Source of the DNA: Alphaproteobacteria bacterium
GTDB taxonomy: Bacteria > Bacteroidota > Bacteroidia > Bacteroidales > FEN-979
Assembly (NCBI GenBank): GCA_009928665.1
Contig: SACF01000001.1
Location: forward strand, 212,915 to 276,914
DNA: 64,000 nt
Reading direction: 5' to 3'
The translations under genes and the position numbers were made by a program. Of this stretch, positions 1 to 7,895 are shown piece by piece. Each line of letters starts with the position of its first letter. Positions within the stretch are counted from its first letter, which is position 1. The notes beneath the pieces are model-generated. The model made no database searches and was not told the origin of the DNA. It was given only the letters and a program-made list of their open reading frames with translations.

Positions 1-402
1 GCTTGTATAAGATCGTTTCGTATCCGGTGAAGAATTGTTCATTTTCTCAATTTGATTCTTCGCAAATGTGTAAAAGCAATCCTGGTTTGTGACAGGATTC
101 TTAAAACGCCGGTCAAACTCTTCAATTGTGAAGGGAATGTTATTTCTTCGCATGTCGAGAAAAGCAGCTGCAGCCCGGTTTTCGGCATCTTCGATGGTGC
201 TGTTAATATAGTTCATATTCACCCACGAACAACGTCTTACTTGGCGGTTCTTTGCATCCCAATATTTATCGGGTTCAAATACGGACACCCCTGTTGAATA
301 GTCTTTTTTCTTGTTATTCATCAGTATCCGAAGGTAAACCGGTATTGATCCGTCTTTTTTGGGATAATCGGAGCGAAGGAAAATTTTAAAAGTAGGTTTC
401 AT
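1..402 (-). CDS. Tyrosine recombinase/integrase, N-terminal part (cut by window edge)
   Basis: The minus strand is open from an ATG at 402 to the window edge, 134 codons. Residues 1-85 resemble the arm-type DNA-binding domain of Bacteroidota integrases (KIFLRSDYPKKDGSIPVYLR, then a DYSTGVSVFEPDKYWD-like stretch). Residues ~110-134 look like the start of the SAM-like core-binding domain (FYTFAKNQIEKMN, SPDTKRSYTS). The catalytic R-H-R-Y domain would lie left of the window and cannot be checked. The gene starts about 150 bp from the 3' end of tRNA-Ala and points away from it, the usual arrangement for an element integrated at a tRNA 3' end. Family assignment is fairly secure; that the element is intact is inference. 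Confidence 0.82.
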   Translation of the reverse strand, partial: MKPTFKIFLRSDYPKKDGSIPVYLRILMNNKKKDYSTGVSVFEPDKYWDAKNRQVRRCSWVNMNYINSTIEDAENRAAAAFLDMRRNNIPFTIEEFDRRFKNPVTNQDCFYTFAKNQIEKMNNSSPDTKRSYTS

Positions 403-444
403 TTGGCAATTTTTTGTGAAGGATAATAGAAAATTAATTGCCAA
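403..444. repeat. Inverted repeat directly upstream of the integrase start
   Basis: TTGGCAAT at 403-410 and ATTGCCAA at 437-444 form a perfect 8-bp inverted repeat with a 26-bp spacer. It abuts the integrase start codon. It could be an operator or a recombinase/excisionase arm site; nothing in the sequence decides between these. Confidence 0.4.
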
Positions 445-554
445 TTCGGGAGCAAAACAGCTTAAATTTAATGAACGATGGTAGGGAGATACTTTTCTGT
501 ATCAGTGATTTGGTACAGGATATGGAATATATACATATCTTTGTTGCACATCCC

Positions 555-631
555 TGGTGGAGTATAGGGGAGTCGAACCCCTGACCTTTAGACTGCCAGT
601 CTAACGCTCTAGCCAACTGAGCTAATACCCC
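555..631 (-). tRNA. tRNA-Ala (anticodon GGC), CCA encoded
   Basis: Read on the minus strand, this folds into a full cloverleaf. The acceptor stem GGGGTAT/ATACTCC has one G-T pair, the D arm contains AGCTCAGTTGGC, the anticodon stem TTAGA/TCTAA holds loop CTGGCAG with anticodon GGC, and the T arm is GGGGTTCGACTCCCC. The discriminator is A, followed by an encoded CCA (555-557). The second tRNA in the window does not encode CCA. The 3' end faces the integrase gene, so it is a likely attachment site. Confidence 0.95.
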
Positions 632-641
632 AACGAGAATG

Positions 642-649
642 CAAAATTA
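642..649 (-). promoter_or_regulatory. -7 promoter element for tRNA-Ala
   Basis: On the minus strand this reads TAATTTTG, an exact match to the Bacteroidota -7 consensus TAnnTTTG, 10 bp before the tRNA 5' end. No clear -33 TTTG is visible at the expected spacing. Confidence 0.6.
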
Positions 650-691
650 AGAACTTTTTCAATATTATAATCATCCTTTTTTGTAAAGTAA

Positions 692-1258
692 ATGAAACGC
701 CTATTCGCCGCACTGCGTATATGTCCCGATGTTGAATTCCTGAGGATGTACCGGAATCTTAAAGCCCAGCTATCGGATGAATCCATAAAGTGGGTTGAGG
801 AGCATAATATACACATCACCACAAGGTTTTTTGGAGAAACTCCCGAACATAAGATTGGGAAGATATGTGAAATTCTGAAAACCAGTTCGGAACAGACTAA
901 CGAAATTCAAATACAATTGTCGAAAATCGGACTCTTCGGAAGCAGATATTCACCCAAGGTGATCTGGCTTGGAATTGAACCTTATACTGAACTTGTGAGT
1001 TTTATGAAGCGTTTGCAAGTGGATTTGCAGGTTCTTGGGTACGAACCCGACCGCCAGAATACAGTTCCACATCTTACCCTGGGAAGAATCAAAATGGTTA
1101 AGGATAAGATAAGATTCCAAAGGGTCATTGACAACTATTCGGGATGGAAATCAAGGTTTCAAAGTGTTAGCGGTATGACGCTGTATGAAAGTATTTTACA
1201 TCGCGAAGGGCCCGAATATCTGACTATTGAGAATTTCTTATTTAAAAAAAGCCCCTGA
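692..1258 (+). CDS. thpR: RNA 2',3'-cyclic phosphodiesterase (2H/LigT family)
   Basis: A 188-residue protein of the usual family length. Two HxTx motifs define 2H phosphoesterases, and both are present: HITT at residues 41-44 and HLTL at 127-130. The N-terminus (MKRLFAALRI) gives the typical first beta strand. Members hydrolyse 2',3'-cyclic phosphate ends of RNA or ligate tRNA halves in vitro; the in vivo role is unclear. The gene diverges from tRNA-Ala and converges on a small membrane protein gene. Its stop codon lies inside a terminator stem. Confidence 0.88.
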   Translation: MKRLFAALRICPDVEFLRMYRNLKAQLSDESIKWVEEHNIHITTRFFGETPEHKIGKICEILKTSSEQTNEIQIQLSKIGLFGSRYSPKVIWLGIEPYTELVSFMKRLQVDLQVLGYEPDRQNTVPHLTLGRIKMVKDKIRFQRVIDNYSGWKSRFQSVSGMTLYESILHREGPEYLTIENFLFKKSP

Positions 1259-1278
1259 AATTTAGTACTTTCAGGGGC
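1244..1278 (-). terminator. Rho-independent terminator, overlaps the end of thpR
   Basis: Perfect 10-bp stem GCCCCTGAAA (1251-1260) / TTTCAGGGGC (1269-1278) with an 8-nt loop. On the minus strand it is followed by seven T (1250-1244), so it should terminate transcription from the minus-strand gene at 1309-1641. The thpR stop codon TGA (1256-1258) lies in the stem. On the plus strand there is no T-run, so thpR termination is less certain. Confidence 0.85.
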
Positions 1279-1308
1279 AACAGTGAAGCAAGACAAATGT
1301 GACTTTTG

Positions 1309-1641
1309 TTATTCTTTAATATTTGTTTCTATTTTTCGGGTAATCACATGATAAATAATAAGCCCGATACCACCAAAGAGGCAGACCATTGAAAAAAAGG
1401 CAGGTTCTTCTGCAAGGGTTGTATAAACTGCTAAAATTTTACCAATCAGAATACCTGTACCGATACCAACCAGTAAAAGACCCCATTTCAATGAGGAGGG
1501 CTGGTTTTTAGAAGATTCAAAAACGCTTGCATCTGCACCTTTTGCTAAGAGAGCCAAGCGTTCTTTTCTTCGCACAAGAAGATATACGATGCCGTAAATC
1601 ATAGCAAAGAAAGCGACCGGGATTAAAAATTCGTTACTCAT
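1309..1641 (-). CDS. Small conserved membrane protein (DUF6249-like)
   Basis: A 110-residue protein. TM segment at ~5-22, then a basic stretch RRKERLALLAKGADASVF (~24-41), then two more hydrophobic segments (~52-70 and ~80-98). The KERLALLAKGAD block followed by paired TM helices resembles a Bacteroidota family annotated DUF6249. Such genes often sit near ECF sigma factor genes, and one lies 3 kb away here. The function is unknown. A terminator follows at 1244-1278. I recognise the family by its motif only. Confidence 0.7.
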   Translation of the reverse strand: MSNEFLIPVAFFAMIYGIVYLLVRRKERLALLAKGADASVFESSKNQPSSLKWGLLLVGIGTGILIGKILAVYTTLAEEPAFFSMVCLFGGIGLIIYHVITRKIETNIKE

Positions 1642-1715
1642 TTCCGTAAATTTTTGGTTTGTTTTTTCCGTTTTCGCAAAGTTTGACGCCGGATAAGTTT
1701 CCCGGTTACAAAGTA

Positions 1716-1749
1716 AAGGGGCCGAATCGAATAATCAATCCGGCCCCTT
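1716..1749 (-). terminator. Probable terminator of the T9SS cargo gene
   Basis: 9-bp stem AAGGGGCCG (1716-1724) / CGGCCCCTT (1741-1749) with a 16-nt loop, about 20 bp past the stop of the minus-strand gene at 1769-4747. The downstream tract on the minus strand is only moderately T-rich (TACTTTGT), so it is weaker than the previous terminator. Confidence 0.6.
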
Positions 1750-1768
1750 CCTTAAAACACCATATTCT

Positions 1769-4747
1769 TTACCTTACTATGAGTTTTTCAAGATAAGATC
1801 CTGATCCATTTGAAAGGCGAAGCAGATAGGTTCCGTTTGATAAGCCAGACATATTCAGTTTTTTTACAAAACTTTTTCCGATATTCTCAAGGATCTCGGA
1901 ATAGATCTGTTTGCCGGCCGCATCTGTCAGGGTTAAAACAAGACGAGATTCATTACCATTTATTTTAATGGTCAGCATTCCATTAACGGGATTTGGAAAG
2001 ATTGATACTGCCGATTTCAGGGTGTTTGAAAATATTCCGGTACAATTATTTACCTGAACAAACAATAAAGATTCGACCCCATCGCCACATTCATTTGAAC
2101 CTTTAACGGATAGATTGCCCGACAGGGCCGTAGAACTAAATGAAAGTACAACTTCGTTGGTTCCCGCACCAGAGGTGATGGTAGCTCCTTCGGGAAGGGT
2201 CCACACATAGCTTGTAGCGCCCGCAATTTGAGGTACGATATAGTTGTAATCCCCATGTCCCTGGCATACGGTATCTTTTCCCATAATGGTTCCTGCCGGT
2301 TCGGGAGCTGTATTTACTCCAACAGATTTTGACACCACCGGGCTATCACCACAGTCATTATATACAAATACTTCAACATTTCCGGCTGTTGACCCCCATA
2401 AAACTTCAATGGAATTGGTTCCCTGGCCTGAGTTAATCGCGGCGTCGGAAGGAACGGTCCATTGGAAGATTTCTCCATAATCAGTAATGGAAGTAGAGAA
2501 GGTGGCGGTGGTATTGACACACATGATATCGGGTCCGGAAACAGGATTAAGCGGATTAGGCGGAAGCAGAACTGTGACAGGTAAAACACTCTGAAGGCTT
2601 GTACCACATTCATTACCCGCCAGAACAGAAACATCACCCGTTGTGGTTCCCCATTTCACTGAGATGCTGATTGTATTTTGTCCAGAAAGAATGACGGCGT
2701 CGGCCGGGACGGTCCAGGAATAGGTATCGGCATCGGGAACTGCATTAATAGAATAGTCGGCGGTATCGCCGCTGCAAATTGTCTGAATGCCAACAATAGG
2801 TCCCGGTGTTGCAGGGGCAGAATTAACTGTCAATAAAACACTGTCGGTGGTATTGTTTCCGCCATTATCAGTTACTGTAATATGATACATGGTGGTTGTA
2901 AGGGGAGAGGCAAAAGGATTAGGGCTCGCAGGATTGTTTAAGTGTTCGGGGGGTGTCCAGGAATAGCTATAGGGCGGGGTACCACCCAATACATTTGCAT
3001 TAAGTTGTGACATCAATGTTTGACAAATGGTGGAAGGTGTTGCAGTTGCGGTTACTGAGAAAGTACTTCCCTCTAAAACCCGGATGGATACCACTCTTTT
3101 GTGAGCTGGTGTGCCATTGGGGCCTTTTGCGTAAATGGTCATTGTATAAATTCCGAGTGGAACACTACCGGATAAAATTGCTCTGACCGGTTTACTATCG
3201 GGAAAACTTGTAATGGTGTTTCCATTGGGGTAATCAAAGGTAATGGAACCTGTGGTGGGCGCAGGGACAATTGTAGCTGAGAGTATGACCGTGTCGGTGT
3301 ACAATTTGACCTCCGGAATCGACACATTGATGATGGTATTGGAGGTTGGAACATAAAGCGTATCGGAAGTGCGATCAACGGCCATGGCATAATCCGGGAA
3401 ATAGGCTGTCATACTTTGGAAAGTTCCCGACCGAAAATCGGTCCAACCGAGCATCGATACTTTTTTATTGGAAACTATGCCGTTGTAATCGCCCTGATAA
3501 CGTGGATTGCCACCGCCTCCACAGGTCGGACAACTGATTTTCATTTTTTTGTTTGAAATCTGCTGGTTGGTGACAAAAGTCGCGCCTCCGTCAACCGAGT
3601 AGGAGGCATAGATGAGGGCGCTGTCGCCCGTGGGGCAATCGCGGGTATCCATCCACATCACATACAGTTTACCCGTTTCCTTATCACACCAAATAGCGGG
3701 GTGCCATTGGTAATGGGTGTTGGTGCCGGGATCGTCATTGACCCTGATAGCGCTTGACCATGTTGCGCCCTGGTCGGTTGAATATCTGCAAAAAATATCG
3801 GGATAGCCAGATGCACTTGGCGGATCATTTGTTGCATAAACACAGTAAAACCTTCCCCTGTTCGGACCATAACTGTTGTCGGCAACAATCATTGGGTAAG
3901 GACGGGTGCGCATACCCAGAACGGAGTGACGACCACTTAGTTGGGCGCCAACTGTACCCGCAAAGGCCTGGGTTGATTTAACCGTAAAGGTAGCACCACC
4001 GTCATGAGAAACATGAAAAGTATATTGAGAATTAAATGCGCTGGATCCTGAATTTGAGACTGCATAAACGGTTCCCCCCTGTATATTGCCATTTGGGCCG
4101 ACACATACCATCATTCCGGGCAGACTGTGGGGGGTGGCGGTATATGTTTTATTAAATGTCAGTCCATTGTCAGTACTGCGATAAAAGTTTCCTGAACTAC
4201 TGTTTGTCATTACGGTATAGGCATAATTGGAGTAAGGACCCGCAGTCTGGTCACAAGCAATCCAGTTCTTGTCATTTCCGGCTATTGCTGTGACGGGAGA
4301 TCCCCATGATGCCCCGTTATTGGAAGAAACCAACACTTTACAGCCGGTGATATTTCCGTACATGTTTTCATAATAAAGATGGCCTGAGCTATCATAGGCT
4401 ACAACCGGATCGCCCTGAACAGAGGTCCCGAAGCTGGGACTTGAGTCTACCCAATCCATGCCGTTTTCGGTATGGTGGGCATCGTTGGTATTGTATGCTG
4501 TGAAATACCAAGTCGGATTCATCGGGTTTTCTGCCATATTATTTTCTGCAAAGTCAACACCCAGGCTGTAATTATCCCAGTTGTTAATTGTCACAACCGA
4601 GGAAATCGGGGCGTCGGGAGTTTGTTTGATCTTATTTCTCAGGTAAAAGGGTATTTGATCCAGGTTCGGATTGTCAGGATTAACCTGTGCTGACAGGTTT
4701 GTTATTACAAGCACGAATAACAAACTAAAAATGGTAAAGATTCTCAT
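1769..4747 (-). CDS. Secreted BNR/sialidase-like repeat protein with PKD-like domains and T9SS type A sorting domain
   Basis: A 992-residue protein. Signal peptide at 1-20 (MRIFTIFSLLFVLVITNLSA). Residues ~40-430 carry BNR/Asp-box-like blades (SSNNGASW, STDNGLTF, SHDGGATF, STDQGATW, SVDGGATF), suggesting a beta-propeller of sialidase type. An Ig-like domain follows at ~590-665, then three tandem PKD-like modules of ~85 residues, each with a Y/FxW(T)xPxxAxIxSGxGT core. The last ~80 residues (from VSIFPNPVNGMLTI to LEKLIVR) form a T9SS type A domain. The protein should be exported and anchored or released by T9SS. No hydrolase residues could be assigned, so activity is not claimed. Confidence 0.85.
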   Translation of the reverse strand: MRIFTIFSLLFVLVITNLSAQVNPDNPNLDQIPFYLRNKIKQTPDAPISSVVTINNWDNYSLGVDFAENNMAENPMNPTWYFTAYNTNDAHHTENGMDWVDSSPSFGTSVQGDPVVAYDSSGHLYYENMYGNITGCKVLVSSNNGASWGSPVTAIAGNDKNWIACDQTAGPYSNYAYTVMTNSSSGNFYRSTDNGLTFNKTYTATPHSLPGMMVCVGPNGNIQGGTVYAVSNSGSSAFNSQYTFHVSHDGGATFTVKSTQAFAGTVGAQLSGRHSVLGMRTRPYPMIVADNSYGPNRGRFYCVYATNDPPSASGYPDIFCRYSTDQGATWSSAIRVNDDPGTNTHYQWHPAIWCDKETGKLYVMWMDTRDCPTGDSALIYASYSVDGGATFVTNQQISNKKMKISCPTCGGGGNPRYQGDYNGIVSNKKVSMLGWTDFRSGTFQSMTAYFPDYAMAVDRTSDTLYVPTSNTIINVSIPEVKLYTDTVILSATIVPAPTTGSITFDYPNGNTITSFPDSKPVRAILSGSVPLGIYTMTIYAKGPNGTPAHKRVVSIRVLEGSTFSVTATATPSTICQTLMSQLNANVLGGTPPYSYSWTPPEHLNNPASPNPFASPLTTTMYHITVTDNGGNNTTDSVLLTVNSAPATPGPIVGIQTICSGDTADYSINAVPDADTYSWTVPADAVILSGQNTISISVKWGTTTGDVSVLAGNECGTSLQSVLPVTVLLPPNPLNPVSGPDIMCVNTTATFSTSITDYGEIFQWTVPSDAAINSGQGTNSIEVLWGSTAGNVEVFVYNDCGDSPVVSKSVGVNTAPEPAGTIMGKDTVCQGHGDYNYIVPQIAGATSYVWTLPEGATITSGAGTNEVVLSFSSTALSGNLSVKGSNECGDGVESLLFVQVNNCTGIFSNTLKSAVSIFPNPVNGMLTIKINGNESRLVLTLTDAAGKQIYSEILENIGKSFVKKLNMSGLSNGTYLLRLSNGSGSYLEKLIVR

Positions 4748-4783
4748 GATTTTTTATTTTTAAGTGTTTATAAATCCCATATA

Positions 4784-4814
4784 CAAACATACGAAAATAT
4801 TTGAATAAGATCAA
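4784..4814 (-). promoter_or_regulatory. Promoter (-33/-7) of the T9SS cargo gene
   Basis: Minus strand: -7 element TATGTTTG (plus coordinates 4784-4791) with TTG (4812-4814) 20 bp upstream. Both elements of the Bacteroidota housekeeping promoter are present. The -7 element is 37 bp before the start codon at 4747. Confidence 0.65.
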
Positions 4815-4846
4815 TCCTATCAAACAGATGGTATAAAAAAACATAA

Positions 4847-4854
4847 TATCTTTG
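4847..4854 (+). promoter_or_regulatory. -7 promoter element for the sigma factor gene
   Basis: TATCTTTG, an exact TAnnTTTG match, 46 bp before the ATG at 4901. No clear -33 element. It lies back to back with the minus-strand promoter at 4784-4814. Confidence 0.55.
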
Positions 4855-4900
4855 TATTGTTGCATGTAACCCAAAGTATAATCCATCGTCAAAGGCGAAG

Positions 4901-5467
4901 ATGAAGTACCAGGAAGACAACCATTACATTGACAGGGTTCTGAGTGGTGACATCTCTGCATATGGACAACTGGTTGCCAAACATAAAAACCTGGTTTTCT
5001 CGATTGCTTTGAAAATACTGAACAACCGTGAGGATGCTGAAGAGATTGCCCAGGATACTTTCCTGAAGGCCTTTCATGCCCTGAAAACATTTGAGAGAAA
5101 GTCAAAATTCTCGACCTGGTTATACCGTATTGTTTACAATGCCGCCATATCAAAAACACGGAAGAAAAGACTTGAACTAATCCCGATGGACAATTATATT
5201 GTTCAAAATTACACCGACGATGAATATATTTCTTCAGCAGATACGATTGGACCTGAAGAACAACGTATTATGATAACGGAGGCAATGAAATCACTTTCGG
5301 ATGATGAAAATCTGTTGATAACATTGTTTTACAAGGGGGATAATTCCATTGAAGATATAAGCCAGATTACGGGATTGACAACCTCAAATGTTAAAGTAAG
5401 GCTGCACCGGATTCGTAAGAAATTACATGATGAACTTGAAATGATGATGAACCGGGCGGTTAATTGA
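4901..5467 (+). CDS. RNA polymerase ECF-type sigma factor
   Basis: 188 residues, the usual ECF size. Region 2 spans ~20-90 (YGQLVAKHKNLVFSIALKIL, then DAEEIAQDTFLKAFHAL and FSTWLYRIVYNAA). Region 4 spans ~125-180 and has an HTH (IEDISQITGLTTSNVKVRLHRIRKKL). A short acidic linker lies between them. The gene is followed after 22 bp by a small membrane protein gene, the position where anti-sigma factors usually sit. The regulon is unknown. Confidence 0.93.
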   Translation: MKYQEDNHYIDRVLSGDISAYGQLVAKHKNLVFSIALKILNNREDAEEIAQDTFLKAFHALKTFERKSKFSTWLYRIVYNAAISKTRKKRLELIPMDNYIVQNYTDDEYISSADTIGPEEQRIMITEAMKSLSDDENLLITLFYKGDNSIEDISQITGLTTSNVKVRLHRIRKKLHDELEMMMNRAVN

Positions 5468-5489
5468 TTATAAATGTTAATTTTGTATT

Positions 5490-5927
5490 ATGATAACACC
5501 TCACGATTTACCCAAAGAAGATTATCTGAAAGACCTGATGCAACATGTTCAGCTTGATAGTCCTTCGGATAATTTTGTCGATCACGTAATGCAGGGAATC
5601 CAGGTTGTTCCGCAAGAGTGTACGTCAAGCAAACCCATTTTTACTTTTCTGAAGTCCTTTTTTCCCTACGCAGCATTGATCATCATCATTTTGGTGGTCA
5701 TTGGCACTTCCGATTTGCCGTTTCTTAACTGGATCCCGGGAAAAGCATACTATTTTGAAAATTTGGCGCCCTATATTAATATCTTTTTAACGGCCATTAA
5801 AAATATTTTCAGTTCTTCCTATGTATCTTTTGGATTGCTGATTGGTTTTTCAGGAGGCTTTTTGTTTCTGGCAGACAAGTTTCTTGTTTCCAGGTTTTCA
5901 AGAAGAAAAAGTCATACTATCGCTTAG
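5490..5927 (+). CDS. Membrane protein, candidate anti-sigma partner
   Basis: 145 residues. The soluble N-terminus (~1-50) contains DYLKDLMQHVQLDSPSDNFVDHVMQGI, which is similar in style to the short N-terminal segments of Bacteroidota anti-sigma-like proteins. TM segments lie at ~56-75 and ~112-128, with a possible re-entrant stretch at ~90-105, and the C-terminus is basic. No zinc anti-sigma HxxxCxxC motif is present. The role as sigma partner is inferred from position only. The stop codon overlaps the stop of the convergent lutB by three bases. Confidence 0.6.
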   Translation: MITPHDLPKEDYLKDLMQHVQLDSPSDNFVDHVMQGIQVVPQECTSSKPIFTFLKSFFPYAALIIIILVVIGTSDLPFLNWIPGKAYYFENLAPYINIFLTAIKNIFSSSYVSFGLLIGFSGGFLFLADKFLVSRFSRRKSHTIA

Positions 5928-7303
5928 GGATGTGTTTCTTTCCAGCGTTCCTTAAAGCTTTTAGGGGCAATTTTTGGCAAGGTCCTTCTGGTGCCCCACA
6001 TTTTTCGACCAAATCGGGAGATCATTCTATTTTTCAACTTTGATTTTGGTTTATCAATCATCCAACGGTGAAGCATTAGGGTTTTCCAACCCTGGACGAT
6101 AATACGCCATTTATAGGATATATATTTCTTGGAAACGGCTTCGTGACGGTTGTAAAGTAACAATTCATGAAGTGGTATTTTCACCGGGCACACTTCTGTG
6201 CATTTTCCACATAAAGTGGAAGCAAAACTCAGGTGGTTATAATCACGCATTCCCAGATAATGTGGTGAAATCACGGAGCCAATTGGTCCTGAATAGGTTG
6301 CGCGGTAGGAATATCCGCCAATGCTTTTATATATCGGACAACCATTCAGACAAGCACCACATCTGATGCATGAAAGGGCTCGTCGCTGTTCTTTAAAACC
6401 GAGGAGTTCGGTTCGGCGGTTGTCGAGCAAAACCACGAACATTTCATCGGGACCATCGGGTTCAAATTCTGTTTTTGGTCCAAATACCATATTGTTATAG
6501 GCTGTCAGATGTTGCCCCGTACCATGTTGTGCTAAAAGCGGAAAGAACAGATCGAGGTCTTCCAAAGATGGTATCAACTTTTCGATTCCAACGATTACGA
6601 TGTGAATTTTGGGGAAGGCCATGGTTAGTAATCCATTACCTTCATTTTCCGTCAAAGCAACGGCACCCACATCTGCAACAAGAAAATTACCACCAGTAAT
6701 TCCAACGTCAGCACGGATGAATTCACTGCGTAGTTTATCTCTGACAAACCTCGTAATTTGTTCCGGAGAACAATCCGGAGGTAAATTGAACTTTTCATGA
6801 AAGAGTTTTGCAACATCTTCTTTTGACTTATGCATGGCAGGAGTCAAAATATGATAGGGTTTTTCCCCGGCGATCTGAACAATAAATTCACCCAGATCGG
6901 TCTCAAAGACCTCTCTTTTGTTTTTTTCAAATAGTTCATTGAGTTCTAATTCTTCAGAGACCATGGTCTTTTGTTTGACAATGACCTGAGCCTTTGATTT
7001 TTTAATAATATGAAGAATTTCTCTTTGTGCCTCCTTTTCACTGGGAGCCCATATTACTTTTCCGCCCCTTTTACTGAAATTATTTTCAAATTCTGCCAGG
7101 TATTTATCCAGATTGTTTAATGTTTTATGCTTTATATTTGCTGCTCTTCGCTTGGCCAATTCAAGATTCTGATACTGATCTTTTCCTTTTGATACCTGAA
7201 TATCATACCTTCCGATATTATAATTCAATCGTTTGCGATGTTCTGAATCAAAAGCTCTTTGTTCTGAATCCTCAAGAAATTTCTGAAAGACTGTATTCAT
7301 CAT
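5924..7303 (-). CDS. lutB: L-lactate utilization iron-sulfur protein LutB
   Basis: 459 residues, typical of LutB/YkgF. The N-terminal LUD domain (~60-300) includes GITGGNFLVADVGAVALTEN. Two [4Fe-4S] motifs follow: C312xxC315xxC318xxxC322P and C365xxC368xxxC372P. Together with LutA (CCG domains) and LutC, LutB oxidises L-lactate to pyruvate in other bacteria. No lutA or lutC is visible here; partners may lie elsewhere. The start codon is 8 bp from the end of rpiB, so rpiB-lutB may be co-transcribed. Confidence 0.9.
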   Translation of the reverse strand: MMNTVFQKFLEDSEQRAFDSEHRKRLNYNIGRYDIQVSKGKDQYQNLELAKRRAANIKHKTLNNLDKYLAEFENNFSKRGGKVIWAPSEKEAQREILHIIKKSKAQVIVKQKTMVSEELELNELFEKNKREVFETDLGEFIVQIAGEKPYHILTPAMHKSKEDVAKLFHEKFNLPPDCSPEQITRFVRDKLRSEFIRADVGITGGNFLVADVGAVALTENEGNGLLTMAFPKIHIVIVGIEKLIPSLEDLDLFFPLLAQHGTGQHLTAYNNMVFGPKTEFEPDGPDEMFVVLLDNRRTELLGFKEQRRALSCIRCGACLNGCPIYKSIGGYSYRATYSGPIGSVISPHYLGMRDYNHLSFASTLCGKCTEVCPVKIPLHELLLYNRHEAVSKKYISYKWRIIVQGWKTLMLHRWMIDKPKSKLKNRMISRFGRKMWGTRRTLPKIAPKSFKERWKETHP

Positions 7304-7310
7304 AGATATT

Positions 7311-7760
7311 TCAAATTAGATTTTGTATTTTGGCTACCCTGAGTTCATGTCTTCCACCCTCAAATCCGGTCGTCAAAAAGATTTTAACAAGTTCGAATGC
7401 CAACGATTCCGTTATAAATCTGGCGGGAAGCGCCAATATATTTGCGTTATTATGAAGCCTTGCAAGTTTTGTAATTTCTTCATTCCAACATACGGCGGCT
7501 CTTACTCCTTTATATTTATTTGCGACCATTGCCACGCCATTGCCACTTCCACATAATATAATTCCCATTTTTACTATTCCTGAATTTACTGCTGAGGCTA
7601 GGGGATGTATCAGGTCGGGATAATCAACACGGTCGGATGAAAAAGTCCCAAAATCTTTAACATTATATCCTAATTTACTGATATTCAATTTTATATATTC
7701 TTTAAATTCAAATCCTGCATGATCACTTGCAATTGCAATCTGATCGATTTTATCTTCCAT
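7311..7760 (-). CDS. rpiB: Ribose-5-phosphate isomerase B (RpiB/LacAB family)
   Basis: Interconverts ribose-5-phosphate and ribulose-5-phosphate in the pentose phosphate pathway. Visible motifs: IAIASDHAGFEFKEYI near the N-terminus (phosphate binding, Asp-His), VDYPDLIHPLA, the anion-hole loop GIILCGSGNGVAMVANK, and RAAVCWN. I start at the ATG at 7760 (149 residues, the family norm). An upstream in-frame ATG at 7826 would add 22 residues and lies upstream of the -7 promoter element at 7778-7785. Confidence 0.92.
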   Translation of the reverse strand: MEDKIDQIAIASDHAGFEFKEYIKLNISKLGYNVKDFGTFSSDRVDYPDLIHPLASAVNSGIVKMGIILCGSGNGVAMVANKYKGVRAAVCWNEEITKLARLHNNANILALPARFITESLAFELVKIFLTTGFEGGRHELRVAKIQNLI

Positions 7761-7777
7761 TGTTAATACTTTTTTTA

Positions 7778-7785
7778 CAAATGTA
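7778..7785 (-). promoter_or_regulatory. -7 promoter element for rpiB-lutB
   Basis: Minus strand TACATTTG, an exact TAnnTTTG match, 17 bp before the ATG at 7760. A transcript starting from it would exclude the upstream ATG at 7826, so it decides the rpiB start. Confidence 0.6.
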
Positions 7786-7863
7786 AAGATAAACCTGTCA
7801 TTTTGAATAAAAAGGAGTTTTTTCATTTGAATACCTATCTCATAATCAATTTTTTATTTTTTT

Positions 7864-7895
7864 CACATGGATGTGTTCACAACTGCGTATTTTTG
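7864..7895 (+). promoter_or_regulatory. Candidate nadA promoter with overlapping inverted repeats
   Basis: TATTTTTG at 7888-7895 matches TAnnTTTG. Just upstream, CACAT-GG-ATGTG (7864-7875) and TGTG-TT-CACA (7872-7881) are overlapping inverted repeats in the -33 region, a plausible operator. The implied leader to nadA is about 330 nt. The rest of the 7761-8226 gap is very AT-rich and holds no other feature I can support. Confidence 0.35.

Noticed and set aside
434..616. Open frame on the minus strand across the tRNA
   Set aside because: It is a translation of the tRNA-Ala gene; the cloverleaf explains the sequence.
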